Shown: piece by piece, positions 34,991-44,400 of the stretch
Layout: each line of letters starts with the position of its first letter
How positions within the stretch are numbered: position 1 is the stretch's first letter
Assembly: GCF_013523165.1 (NCBI RefSeq)
Contig: NZ_JAAMQI010000003.1
Location: 1 to 64,000, forward strand
DNA: 64,000 nt
Origin: Pseudomonas entomophila
GTDB lineage: Bacteria > Pseudomonadota > Gammaproteobacteria > Pseudomonadales > Pseudomonadaceae
Direction: 5' to 3'
Translations under genes and position numbers: made by a program
The notes under the pieces: generated by a model
Told to the model about the DNA's origin: nothing
Seen by the model: only the letters and a program-made list of their open reading frames with translations
The model's database searches: none

Positions 34991-37600
34991 ATGAGCCTAC
35001 TGCAATGGGCGGCCCTGGTCAGTGGGCTATCGATGTTTTTGATTCCGGTGGTGCTGAGGTGCATTCAGCGACGTCGGTCAACGTCTATAGCGCCTTTGAC
35101 ACACACGATCGCTAGCGTGTCCTATACGCCTTATTCGAATAGAACGTCTATCGAAAAGCGCAAGCGTGTGACGATCGAACAGATCAGGCGCGAGTTGTCT
35201 AGCTTGTGTCGGCACGTCTCGCATATCCGGACGTACTCCGTTTCGGGTGCGCAGGCCTGGGTACCTCGGATTGCCGAGTCGATGAACCTCCGGGTAAGTC
35301 TTGGCATTTGGATAGGCTCGGACGAACAGGCAAATGCCAGGGAGATCGCGCGGGCACGGGTACTGTTGCGCAAGCATAAGAACATCGTGCGCGTGATCGT
35401 CGGGAATGAAACACTGTTCAGGCATGACGTGTCGATTGATCGCCTCCAGGCGTACATCACTGAAGTCAAAGCGATGACAACGCTGCCTGTCACGACGGCG
35501 GAACTCTGGCACACATGGCTGAGCTATCCCGCGTTGGCCAAGTGCACGGATGAAATCACCCTCCACATACTGCCCTTTTGGGAAGGTGTCGACCTTACAG
35601 AGGCAGTGGATCATACCTTGAGCGCCTTGAACGAAGTGCATGTGGCGTTTCCTGAACATAAGGTCTTCGTAGGCGAAGTAGGCTGGCCGTCGAGCGGCCA
35701 TGCGATCAATACCGTGCCCGCCGATGCGTATCAGCAGGCGGAATACCTCAGGTCTTTGACCACACGGTTGACGGAGAAAAACGTCGACTACAATGTTATC
35801 GAAGCCTTCGACCAACGTTGGAAGCGTTCCGAGGGCACGGTAGGCGCGTACTGGGGCCTGTTCAAACGTAATGGAACGGCCAAGTTCATACTGACAGGAG
35901 GGACGTCTATCCCCTGCACGGGCGTTCGAGTCTTTCTTTACGACTTCTTCAGAAGCACTGCAGGTAAAGCACTGATGCTCATCACTGCGATCACCCACGT
36001 TGGCATGCTTGCCGAGCAAGGATGGCATGCATTGTCTGCGTTACCTGTGTCGTTGGGAGGCTTTCTGCTCGTGGTGTGGGTAATCTGGTGCACTACGGTA
36101 TTGGCAATCTCCCTACACGAGATGGTCGAGCGCTATCTCATGCCCCGGCAACCTCGGTTCTCCACGCCGAGCCAAGAGACTGAATCGACCGCCTACAAGG
36201 TGGCCATCCATGTCGCCTGCAGAAACGAACCTGCCGACATGGTCATCCACACGCTCTCGTCTTTAAGCCGTCTGGACTATGGCGACTATGAGGTTCATGT
36301 CCTCGATAACAATACGAAGCAGGCAGCGCTTTGGCGGCCGGTCCAGGCGCATTGCCAGGCACTGGGCAGCAAATTCAATTTCTGGCACGTGGATGAGCTC
36401 AGCGGTTTCAAGGGCGGCGCGCTGAATTTCTTACTCGATAAAACCTCCGATGATGTCGACCTCATTGCGGTCATCGATTCGGATTACCAGATTGAGCCAG
36501 ACTGGCTCAACCTGGTTTATTTTTTCCATGACCCTCACGTGGCGGTGGTGCAATCCCCCCAGGATTATCGAGATCAAACGTCCTTGTTCAAACGGCTGTG
36601 CTATTTCGAGTACAAGAGTTTTTTCAATACGGGCATGCTCATCCGCAATAATTTCAATGCCATCATCTTGCATGGGACCATGACGCTCATCCGTGCCAGT
36701 GTGCTGAAGACGCTGCGCTGGTCGGAACGGTGCGTATGCGAAGATGCGGAGCTGGGCGTAAGAATTCTTCAGCAGGGACATAAGATGAAATACCTGCCCG
36801 TGTCTTATGGCAAGGGCCTGATGCCTGACAGTTTCAGCGACTACAAGCGACAACGCGCGCGGTGGGTGACCGGAGCCATTCAGATCCTCATCGAACATGC
36901 ACGAGCGCTGTTTTTGGGCCAAGCAACGTTATCGCTTGCACAGCGTTATCAATTTGTCATGGGGTGGATGCACTGGATTGCCCAGGCCGGTGGTCTGCTG
37001 TTGACCGTAGGCCTTATCGCATGGTCGTTGCTAGCAGCAACGTCAGTGCTACCGCAATCTGAGTATCCACTGCTCGTTTCTGTCTCGCTGAGCACAGCGT
37101 GTCTGCTCACGTTGTTGATGCAGGCTGTCTTCTACGTACGCTACAGCCCCGATGGCAACCACAACGCCTGGTTGTCAGTACTTGCAAGCCAAGCGCTGAA
37201 CCATGCCGTCGCCTGTGCAGTTTGGCATGCGTTGCGTTCACGGTCAGTGCGCTTCAACGTCACGCCCAAACAAACGCTGCTTCGATCGTTTCGACAGCGT
37301 TTGAGCGCAAGTACCGGAGAAGCATTGATCTTCGTAGGCTTGATGAGTTCGGCAGGTACAACCATCGTGCATGCACCCTTTACGGTATCAGCGCTGTGTT
37401 GGAGTGCGATGTTGCTGTTACGCAGTCTTCCGTATGGGCTGTCAGTCTTCATGAGCGTGCTGTCTGCTCGGCATTCACTCGGCGCTGTCGATGCGGTTGC
37501 AAACAGTTCTGGGCCAGAGCAAGGCCGTTTGCGCATCCGGTGCGCGTCAAATGTCCAGGCCACGTGCTCCACGACTCGAGACAAGGATCAGGCGATCTGA
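34991..37600 (+). CDS. ndvB: NdvB-like beta-glucan synthase (GH17-like domain plus GT2)
   Basis: About 869 residues. After an N-terminal membrane helix comes a GH17-like domain with both catalytic glutamate motifs, 'VGNET' (~137) and 'VGEVGWPSSG' (~227). Two membrane helices follow, then a processive GT2 domain: DSD near 495, CEDAELG near 583 and QRARW near 619. C-terminal membrane helices complete it. This is the NdvB layout of Bradyrhizobium and P. aeruginosa, which make beta-1,3/1,6-linked cyclic glucans (periplasmic or biofilm-matrix). Of several in-frame starts, the ATG at 34991 has GAGGT eight bases upstream and matches the family length. GC content is lower than in its left neighbours. 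Confidence 0.85.
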   Translation: MSLLQWAALVSGLSMFLIPVVLRCIQRRRSTSIAPLTHTIASVSYTPYSNRTSIEKRKRVTIEQIRRELSSLCRHVSHIRTYSVSGAQAWVPRIAESMNLRVSLGIWIGSDEQANAREIARARVLLRKHKNIVRVIVGNETLFRHDVSIDRLQAYITEVKAMTTLPVTTAELWHTWLSYPALAKCTDEITLHILPFWEGVDLTEAVDHTLSALNEVHVAFPEHKVFVGEVGWPSSGHAINTVPADAYQQAEYLRSLTTRLTEKNVDYNVIEAFDQRWKRSEGTVGAYWGLFKRNGTAKFILTGGTSIPCTGVRVFLYDFFRSTAGKALMLITAITHVGMLAEQGWHALSALPVSLGGFLLVVWVIWCTTVLAISLHEMVERYLMPRQPRFSTPSQETESTAYKVAIHVACRNEPADMVIHTLSSLSRLDYGDYEVHVLDNNTKQAALWRPVQAHCQALGSKFNFWHVDELSGFKGGALNFLLDKTSDDVDLIAVIDSDYQIEPDWLNLVYFFHDPHVAVVQSPQDYRDQTSLFKRLCYFEYKSFFNTGMLIRNNFNAIILHGTMTLIRASVLKTLRWSERCVCEDAELGVRILQQGHKMKYLPVSYGKGLMPDSFSDYKRQRARWVTGAIQILIEHARALFLGQATLSLAQRYQFVMGWMHWIAQAGGLLLTVGLIAWSLLAATSVLPQSEYPLLVSVSLSTACLLTLLMQAVFYVRYSPDGNHNAWLSVLASQALNHAVACAVWHALRSRSVRFNVTPKQTLLRSFRQRLSASTGEALIFVGLMSSAGTTIVHAPFTVSALCWSAMLLLRSLPYGLSVFMSVLSARHSLGAVDAVANSSGPEQGRLRIRCASNVQATCSTTRDKDQAI

Positions 37601-37647
37601 CACCCCCGCATGATCGACACCAGACGAATATGCGACTTCGTCCCTAG

Positions 37648-37938
37648 CCCCGTCCGAAACCCTCTGTCCTATGGGTAGCAAAAAAGCTGACAGAGAAATT
37701 CAAATATAATGGCGCATTTCCAGTCTGGGTTGACGAGCCTAGCTGGCGGTTCATAGGCGCTGAGCCAATGACGTTTATGCACCAGTTTGAAGTGTCCGAA
37801 GGCAACGCCGAGGGATATGGCGGGCTCGTCAATTACGTTTTCTTCGGGAAACATTTTTTGGAAGAGGGTGGTTGGCAACTGGTTGTGAAAATCGTGCAGC
37901 AGGAGCGGGGAGAGAAAGGGGCTGTGCTGATCAACTGA
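37648..37938 (+). pseudogene. Headless C-terminal fragment of a small (immunity-like?) protein
   Basis: An open frame of about 97 codons starts directly after a TAG and contains no early ATG, GTG or TTG. Yet it reads like the end of a real protein: 'GAFPVWVDEPSWRFIG', 'MTFMHQFEV', 'GYGGLVNYVFFGKHF', 'WQLVVKIVQQERG'. Spacing of the Trp/Phe-rich segments resembles DUF1963/YwqG-type proteins, some of which act in toxin immunity; this is a weak similarity. An internal ATG would remove about a third of it. I read it as a truncated remnant. Confidence 0.5.
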
Positions 37939-38265
37939 GCATTTCAAGAGCCTTGCTATAGCTGGCGATCGGTTACGGCAAGCGTGGCGAGTGGCCAGAA
38001 CGACATGCCGAATTCGAGCACGATACAATTGAGCGGTACGCCTCTTTTTTGTGGGTAGGCATAAACTAATTTACTTGAACAGTCAGCAATGTTCAAAGCA
38101 GAAAGTATTAGTGGTGACGCCAAAAGCGCTACTAGGATGGGTGTATGCGCTCACGGGAGGGATGTATCGGCGATCGATGAATAACAACAAGCATTGGAGG
38201 TCCTGATAGATGAGTTTAAGCAATAACATATTGTTTTTCTTTTTGCAATGCACCTGTATATAGCT

Positions 38266-38424
38266 TCACACTTTGTGTGGGATAAAAATGTGGAGCTCGT
38301 GTTTTGCGAAGCCTGATCTCCTGATGTAATTAGATACAATTTCGAGCTCTTCTTTCGCAGGCCAGATTGAATAAGGGTTTCCCACTGCATCGAGATTGAA
38401 CGGTCCTCTTTGAATGGGATCCAA
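38266..38424 (-). pseudogene. Possible C-terminal remnant on the opposite strand
   Basis: About 52 codons ending at 38266 read as plausible protein ('GPFNLDAVGNPYSIW', 'EELEIVSNYIRRSGF', 'HELHIFIPHKV'), but the frame has no suitable upstream start and runs into the vgrG 5' region. It may be the end of a lost toxin or immunity gene. The call rests only on its amino-acid texture. Confidence 0.25.
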
Positions 38425-38492
38425 CCTGTTGACACGTGCGTTTCGACACGCTCTCATAGGACGGTTTCCCACTTGACGCAGGATGCAGTGAT

Positions 38493-40349
38493 ATGTTGAT
38501 GGACGCGCTGGAGTCGATGTTTTCCCAGCACAAACGGCTGTTCACCTTCGACTCGCCACTCCCGCCCGAACAGGAGCTGCAACTCCTGAGTTTCTCCGGC
38601 CGCGAAGCCATTTCCGAGCTATTCAGCTTCCAGGTGCACCTGATCTCCCAGGACGCGCGCATCGAGCTCAAGAAGCTGATCGGCAAGAAGGTCACCTTGG
38701 GCATCGCCCTGGCCGATGGCAGCACACGCTACATCAGCGCGCACGTCTCCGATTTCGTGCACACCGGGGCCGATGGCGGCATCGCCAACTACACCGCCCA
38801 GCTGGTGCCGTGGATCTGGATCCTCAGCCGACGCCGCGACTCGCGCATCTTCCAGGACAAGACCACCGAGCAGATCATCAAGGAAGTCTTCGCGTACTAC
38901 CTGACCCTCGCCGAGCACGAGTTCCGCCTGAGCAAGCCGCTCAAGCCCATCAGCTACTGCACCCAGTACCAGGAATCGGACCTCAACTTCGTGCTGCGCC
39001 TGCTGGAGCAGGAAGGGCTGTTCTTCACCTTCGAGCACAGCCAGGAGGGCCACCGGATGATCATCAGCGACGACAGCAGCGAGCTGCCGCCGCTGGAGCG
39101 CCAGCCGGTGATCCGCTACCACAGCGCCTCGGTCACCGAGACCGCCGACTCCATTACGGCGTGGTCGTCCAGCCGCCGCCTGCAGCCGACCCGACTGACC
39201 CTCAAGTCCTACGACTACAAGCAGCCGCGCAACCCGCACCTGGTGCAGCTCGACTCGATCAACCAGCAAGGCGAGATCGGCCAGTACGAGATGTTCGAGT
39301 ACGAAGGGCTGTACGGCTATTCCGACCTCGACGAAGGGACGCGCAAGGCCCGTCATCGCCTCGAAGCGATGGAAGTGCACGGCAAGACCTTCAGCGGCGA
39401 GAGCAACTGCCGGGCCATGGAGCCTGGGCGCCACTTCCAGCTCACCCAGCACTATGACCATGACAACGATGCCCCGGAAGATCGGGCGTTTCTGCTGTTG
39501 TCGGTCAACCACTGGGGCCGCAACAACTACTCCAATGAAGGTGAAGCCGGTTACCGTAACGCCTTCACCTGTATCCGCCGCAAGATCACCTTCCGTCCTG
39601 TCCAGCAAACCCCTCGCGGTGTCATCAGTGGCCCCCAGACCGCCATCGTCGTCGGCCCACCGGGTGAGGAGATCTACACCGACGAACTGGGCCGGGTGAA
39701 GTTGCAGTTCCACTGGGACCGCAACGGCGAGTTCAACGACCAGAGTTCGTGCTGGGTGCGGGTGGCGCAGTCTGGTGCCAGTGGCGGGTTCGGCAGCATC
39801 CTGATCCCGCGCGTTGGGGATGAGGTCGTGGTGGTGTTCCTCGATGGCAACCCGGATCGGCCGTTGATCATGGGCAGCCTGTACAACAGCAACAACACGC
39901 CGCCGTGGTCGCTGCCGGCGAACAAGACCCAGAGCGGGTTTTTGACGCGATCAATGAAAGGGGATGGCGCGACGGCCAACTTCTTTCGCTTCGAGGACAA
40001 GGCGGGCGCCGAGCAGATCATCATGCATGCCGAGCGCAACATGGACACGGAGATCGAGCTGGATGAGCGCCATGAGGTGGGTAATAACCGCACGATCAAA
40101 GTGAGCGGTCAGCATAAAGAGCAGATCCAGGGCGACACCTTGGTGAATGTCACCAAAGGCAGCTACACGCTGAAAGTCGACGAGAACCTCATTCACGTCA
40201 GCGCCCAACAGAGTATCGAACTGGTCGTGGGTACCAGCAAGATCAAGTTGACGCCGACGGAGATCACGCTTCAGGCAGACAACGTCAACGTCACTGGTAA
40301 CAACCATACGTTGGTCAAGGGTGGTCGCGTTGATATCAACGAAGATTGA
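38493..40349 (+). CDS. vgrG: Type VI secretion spike protein VgrG (TssI)
   Basis: A 618-residue VgrG. The N-terminal gp27-like region (residues ~15-380) includes 'FSGREAISELFSFQVHL' and 'YCTQYQESDLNFVLRLLEQEGLFFTFEH'. The gp5-like OB domain has 'GEEIYTDELGRVKLQFHWDR', 'CWVRVAQ' and 'PRVGDEVVVVFLDGNPDRPLI'. The C-terminal beta-helix with polar repeats ends at 'GGRVDINED'. There is no extra effector domain, so its cargo is probably the PAAR-Rhs protein encoded downstream. No tss core gene is near, so the apparatus must be encoded elsewhere. It is transcribed with the chaperone and rhs genes (gaps 12-30 bp or less). Confidence 0.95.
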   Translation: MLMDALESMFSQHKRLFTFDSPLPPEQELQLLSFSGREAISELFSFQVHLISQDARIELKKLIGKKVTLGIALADGSTRYISAHVSDFVHTGADGGIANYTAQLVPWIWILSRRRDSRIFQDKTTEQIIKEVFAYYLTLAEHEFRLSKPLKPISYCTQYQESDLNFVLRLLEQEGLFFTFEHSQEGHRMIISDDSSELPPLERQPVIRYHSASVTETADSITAWSSSRRLQPTRLTLKSYDYKQPRNPHLVQLDSINQQGEIGQYEMFEYEGLYGYSDLDEGTRKARHRLEAMEVHGKTFSGESNCRAMEPGRHFQLTQHYDHDNDAPEDRAFLLLSVNHWGRNNYSNEGEAGYRNAFTCIRRKITFRPVQQTPRGVISGPQTAIVVGPPGEEIYTDELGRVKLQFHWDRNGEFNDQSSCWVRVAQSGASGGFGSILIPRVGDEVVVVFLDGNPDRPLIMGSLYNSNNTPPWSLPANKTQSGFLTRSMKGDGATANFFRFEDKAGAEQIIMHAERNMDTEIELDERHEVGNNRTIKVSGQHKEQIQGDTLVNVTKGSYTLKVDENLIHVSAQQSIELVVGTSKIKLTPTEITLQADNVNVTGNNHTLVKGGRVDINED

Positions 40350-40361
40350 GGCGCTCTTCTG

Positions 40362-40958
40362 ATGTCCAGACCCAATCTCTACGACCGGTTATACCAAAAG
40401 CGACAGGCTGCCGAAGCACTGGCGCTGCAGCAGGCCGAACAAACGCGTCTTGATGCGCAAGCGCAAGCCGCACGCGTGGCGCCTCCTCCGGTACTGACGC
40501 CTGACGTCCGTCTCAATGCGCTGTGCATTGCCGGGCTGACGCTACGCCTGCCCGGTGACATGACCTTCCAGAAAGTGGAAGCCACGCTCGAGCGGGGTTA
40601 CCGTCCTGTTTCGTTTTCAGCGTACATCACGAGTGTGCCGAAAGTCGCTGAACTCGCTGAGGTCGTGGACCAGCTCAAACAGCGTTTGCATGAACGCCAT
40701 CCAGGCCTGGACATGGTGCAGCAAGCGGACTACGTACTGGCTGGCCACCCCGCGATCAGCCTGGACTATGCCTTCGTGGTCGGACAACAGCGCCGCTATG
40801 GCCGCACGGTCGGCGCACTCTTGATGACGGCCGAGGATAAGGGCTGCCAATGGCTCGAGGTGTCCACGCTCATCGATCCCAACGAATCGGCATTGGCCGA
40901 CTGGCTGCCCGAATTCGACGCCATGTTGGCGAACATGACGATGTATCAGCACCCATGA
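40362..40958 (+). CDS. Eag-type chaperone (DUF1795/DcrB) with N-terminal extension
   Basis: A 198-residue protein. The first ~55 residues are an Ala/Gln-rich, probably helical extension. The remainder has the DUF1795/DcrB-like pattern ('LRLPGDMTF.KVEATLERGYRPVSFSAYI', '..ISLDYAFVVGQQRRYGRTVGALL', 'DWLPEFDAMLANMT'). Eag chaperones bind the hydrophobic N-terminal segments of prePAAR effectors and load them onto VgrG. It lies between vgrG and a second chaperone gene, whose ATG at 40955 would overlap its stop. The extension is unusual for Eag proteins. Confidence 0.72.
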   Translation: MSRPNLYDRLYQKRQAAEALALQQAEQTRLDAQAQAARVAPPPVLTPDVRLNALCIAGLTLRLPGDMTFQKVEATLERGYRPVSFSAYITSVPKVAELAEVVDQLKQRLHERHPGLDMVQQADYVLAGHPAISLDYAFVVGQQRRYGRTVGALLMTAEDKGCQWLEVSTLIDPNESALADWLPEFDAMLANMTMYQHP

Positions 40959-40987
40959 CCTTTCACGTTTTCAAGGACGTATCGCCT

Positions 40988-41449
40988 ATGGATTATCAGA
41001 TGCACGAAGGCTCCATCACGTTGCCGACCGGCTTTCAGGACCGCACGGTCAACATGTTCGTCCAGGACAACGCCCTGCCTGCGGCGCTGAGCATCAGTGT
41101 TGGACGCGATACGATGCTGCCGGGGGAAGACCTCGACACCTACGTGGCACGCCAGGTCCAGCTCATTGGTGCTCAACTGCGCGGGTATACGGTCATCGAT
41201 CAGTCGCCTGTGGCTCTATCGTCCACACAGCCTTTGACCGGGATACAGATCACGGCGCACTACCTGAAGGACGCAAAGCCTATCCATCAGCGTCAAGCAG
41301 CGGTCGAAGTCGGTCCGGAACGAGTTCTGGTGTTCTCGACGACAAGTCAAAACGCCTTTACTGCCGAGCAAGACGAGCATTGGCAGGCGCTGTTGAGCAG
41401 CTTCGTGCCTCGGCAGACAGATATTCCAGAACATTCGACCCAGGGCTGA
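40988..41449 (+). CDS. EagR-type T6SS effector chaperone (DUF1795)
   Basis: A 153-residue protein matching EagR/EagT6 closely: 'MDYQMHEGSITLPTGFQDRTVNMFV' at the start, 'LSISVGRDTMLPGEDLDTYVARQV' in the middle, and 'QRQAAVEVGPERVLVFSTTSQNAFT' near the end. It should shield the transmembrane segments of the Rhs effector encoded 4 bp downstream. I prefer the ATG at 40988 because the family begins there; an earlier ATG at 40955 overlaps the preceding stop and would add 11 residues. Confidence 0.87.
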   Translation: MDYQMHEGSITLPTGFQDRTVNMFVQDNALPAALSISVGRDTMLPGEDLDTYVARQVQLIGAQLRGYTVIDQSPVALSSTQPLTGIQITAHYLKDAKPIHQRQAAVEVGPERVLVFSTTSQNAFTAEQDEHWQALLSSFVPRQTDIPEHSTQG

Positions 41450-41453
41450 TCCA

Positions 41454-44400
41454 ATGTTCGAAGCAGCGCGCTTGCATGATGAAATCGAGCACACCAGTGC
41501 CTTGTCAGGATTTCTGCTTGGGGCAGCCATCGGAATAGGGCTGGCACTGGTCGGCTCGTTCATGATGTGTACAGGTGGGCTGGGCGGTTTTTTGCTGGGC
41601 GCCATCATAGGCTTGACGGCCAGCGTGCCGTCGCAACTACTCGAGTCGTGGGGGGCCTCGCAAGGATCACCTGCAGGACAGATCGACAGGCCGGGCTGTT
41701 CACCGAACGTGTTCATCAACAACCGCAACGCAGCCGTCGCCGTCGACAGCACGGCCAAGTGCGAGAAACACCCGGCGACGGTAAGGGTTGCCGAAGGCTC
41801 CACCAACGTCTTCATCAATGGAAAGCCCGCCGCGCGCAAAGGTGACAAGCTGACCTGCGGCGGACGGATCTCTTCCGGCTCGAACAATGTATTCATCGGG
41901 GGCGGCACTGAACGCTATCTGCCGGTGGATGAAGAAGTCACCGACAAGATGCGGATAGGCGCCGATCTTCTGATCCTGGCCGCCTCGATGGGGCGTCCGC
42001 TTGCTGCTATGGGAAGACTGGGACTACAAGGCGGTCTCAAGGCAATGATGCCGTGCGCCTTGACGACAGGGCTTTCCATCATCACGGGTTACTTCGCCGG
42101 CATGTACGTGATCGGCCCTGCCATCGACCGGGCCCTGGGTGGGTTCATTGGCAACCCGGTGGACTTGTCCATTGGCCGCAAGGTACTGACCGACGAAATC
42201 GACTTTTCTCTGCCAGGCTTGATGCCTTTGGAGTGGACGCGCTTCTACGCCAGCGACCTGACCGTCGACAGCGTGCTGGGTAAAGGTTGGGTTTTGCCTT
42301 GGGAGCAGAGCCTGAGCCGCTGCGGCGGATTCGTCTACCTCACCGACAACCAGGGTCGGCTTGTTCCGTTCGTTGATCTTGAGCCTGGGCAAAGCATCTA
42401 CAACCCCCACGAAAGCATTCATCTGGTGCGCACCCAGGGTGGGCACTACCTGCTACAAACAATGGACAACCTGTTGTTCTACTTCGGCGAAGTGCCGAAC
42501 GACGACACACCTGTGCCCTTGCAGCGCATGGAAAACGTCTTTGGCCATTACCTGCACTTCATGCGCAGTGCCGATGGCCGCCTGACCGACATCGTCGCGC
42601 CCGGGCCGCACCGGGTGCACCTGCACTACGATCATCCCCTGGGCCGTCTGACCGACGTGAAGCGTGTGGTCGACAACGTGGCTGTCGAGACCTTAGTGCG
42701 GTACCGCTACGATGACCGCGGTCAACTGAACGCCGTGATCAACCGCAACGGCGACACGGTGCGGCGCTTCAGCTACACCGACGGGCTCATGACCCAGCAC
42801 ACCAATGCGCTGGACCTGACCTGCGACTACCGCTGGGAAGTCCTGGACGGCAAACCCCGCGTCGTCGAGCACTGGACCGGGGACGGCGAGCACTACCAGT
42901 TCCGCTATGACTTTGCCACGCGTACACGCTGGGCGACTGACGCACTGGGGCGTGAGCTGGAGGTCCAGTACAACAAGGATAATCGTGTCATTGCCAGCCG
43001 CGACTTTGGCGGCGAGCGTTACGCCATGGATTTCGATGAGTTTGGCAACCTGATCGGCATCACCCTGCCTGACGACAATCGATTGGCCTTCAAGTACGAC
43101 GAGTATTCCCGCCTGGTCGAAGAAACCGATCCGCTGGGGCGCAGCATCCGCTACAAGCATCATCTGGGAACGCCTCTGGTCATCGAAACCCGCTTCCCCG
43201 ACGGCAGCGTATGGAAAGCGCAGTACGACGACGAAGGCACGCTGCTGTCCGAGACCGACCCACTCGGGCAGGTCACCGAATACCTGAACAGTCCGGACGG
43301 TTTGCCGCACACCATCATCGACCCTACCCACAAATCCAAATACCTGTGGTGGAACAGCTACGCTCAGGTCGAGCGCTTCCAGGACTGCTCGGGCAAGAGC
43401 ACCTGGTATCGCTATGACGAGCGCCAGCATCTGGTCGAAGTCATCGATGCGCTGCAGAACGTCACTCGCCTTGAGCGCAAGCCCGATGGTGAGGTGCTGC
43501 GGATCGCGCACCCTGATGGAAGCAAGGAAACCTTCACCTACAACGCATTGGGCCAGGTGCTCACCCACACCGACGGCAAGGGCCAGACCACCTGCCTTCA
43601 GCGCACTGCCCGCGGCCTGCCCAGCGCACGCCAGGATGCCAATGGTGAATGGGTACGCTATGAGTACGACAAGGCCCTCCGCCTGACAGCGCTGGTCAAC
43701 GAAAACAATGCCAGCTACCGCTTCGCCTACGACGCCTCGGATCGCCTAAGCGAAGAGGTGCGGGTAGACGACCTGACGCGGCGTTTTGCCTATAACGTGA
43801 GCGGCCACCTTATCCGGTTGGATGAGATCGGTTATGGCGAAAATGGCGAGCGTCCGGAGCGACACACCGAATTCGAGCGCGACACGATCGGCCGGTTGAT
43901 CAGCAGGACCAATACGGACGGCCAGCACTTCTACACCTACGATGACAGCGACCGCCTGCTGAGCATCGAACGTCAGCCCACAGGCCGTGCCAAGCGCACG
44001 ATGGGCATCTTGCCGGAGAAGCTCGAGTACGCGTACGACATCCTGGGGCGACTGACCCGGGAGATCACGCCCGACGGCATCCTGGGCTATGAGTACGATC
44101 CGCTGGACAACCTGACCACACTGACCCTGCCCGATGGACGCAAGATCAATCACCTGTATTACGGCAGTGGTCATCTGCACCAGATCAATCTGGATGGGCA
44201 GGTCATCAGCGACATCGAGCGTGACGACCTGCACCGCGAGGTGTATCGCACCCAAGGCAAGCTCACCAGTTGCTTCGGCTACGACGCCATGGGCCGCAAG
44301 GCCTGGCAGTACGCCTCGACGCTGCCTGCCGACAAGCTGTCGCAGGTGCACAATGCGGGGATCCATACGGAGCTGTATGTGGAGCACCGCTACAACCCGA

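Larger units (their letters stand above)
37601..38492. other. AT-richer 890-bp junction before vgrG with gene fragments
   Basis: No complete gene is visible between the glucan synthase and vgrG. The base composition falls sharply compared with both sides. One protein-like fragment lies on the + strand (37648-37938) and a weaker one on the - strand (38266-38424). The remainder (about 37940-38260) has only short broken frames. It marks the left edge of the effector island. Confidence 0.6.
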
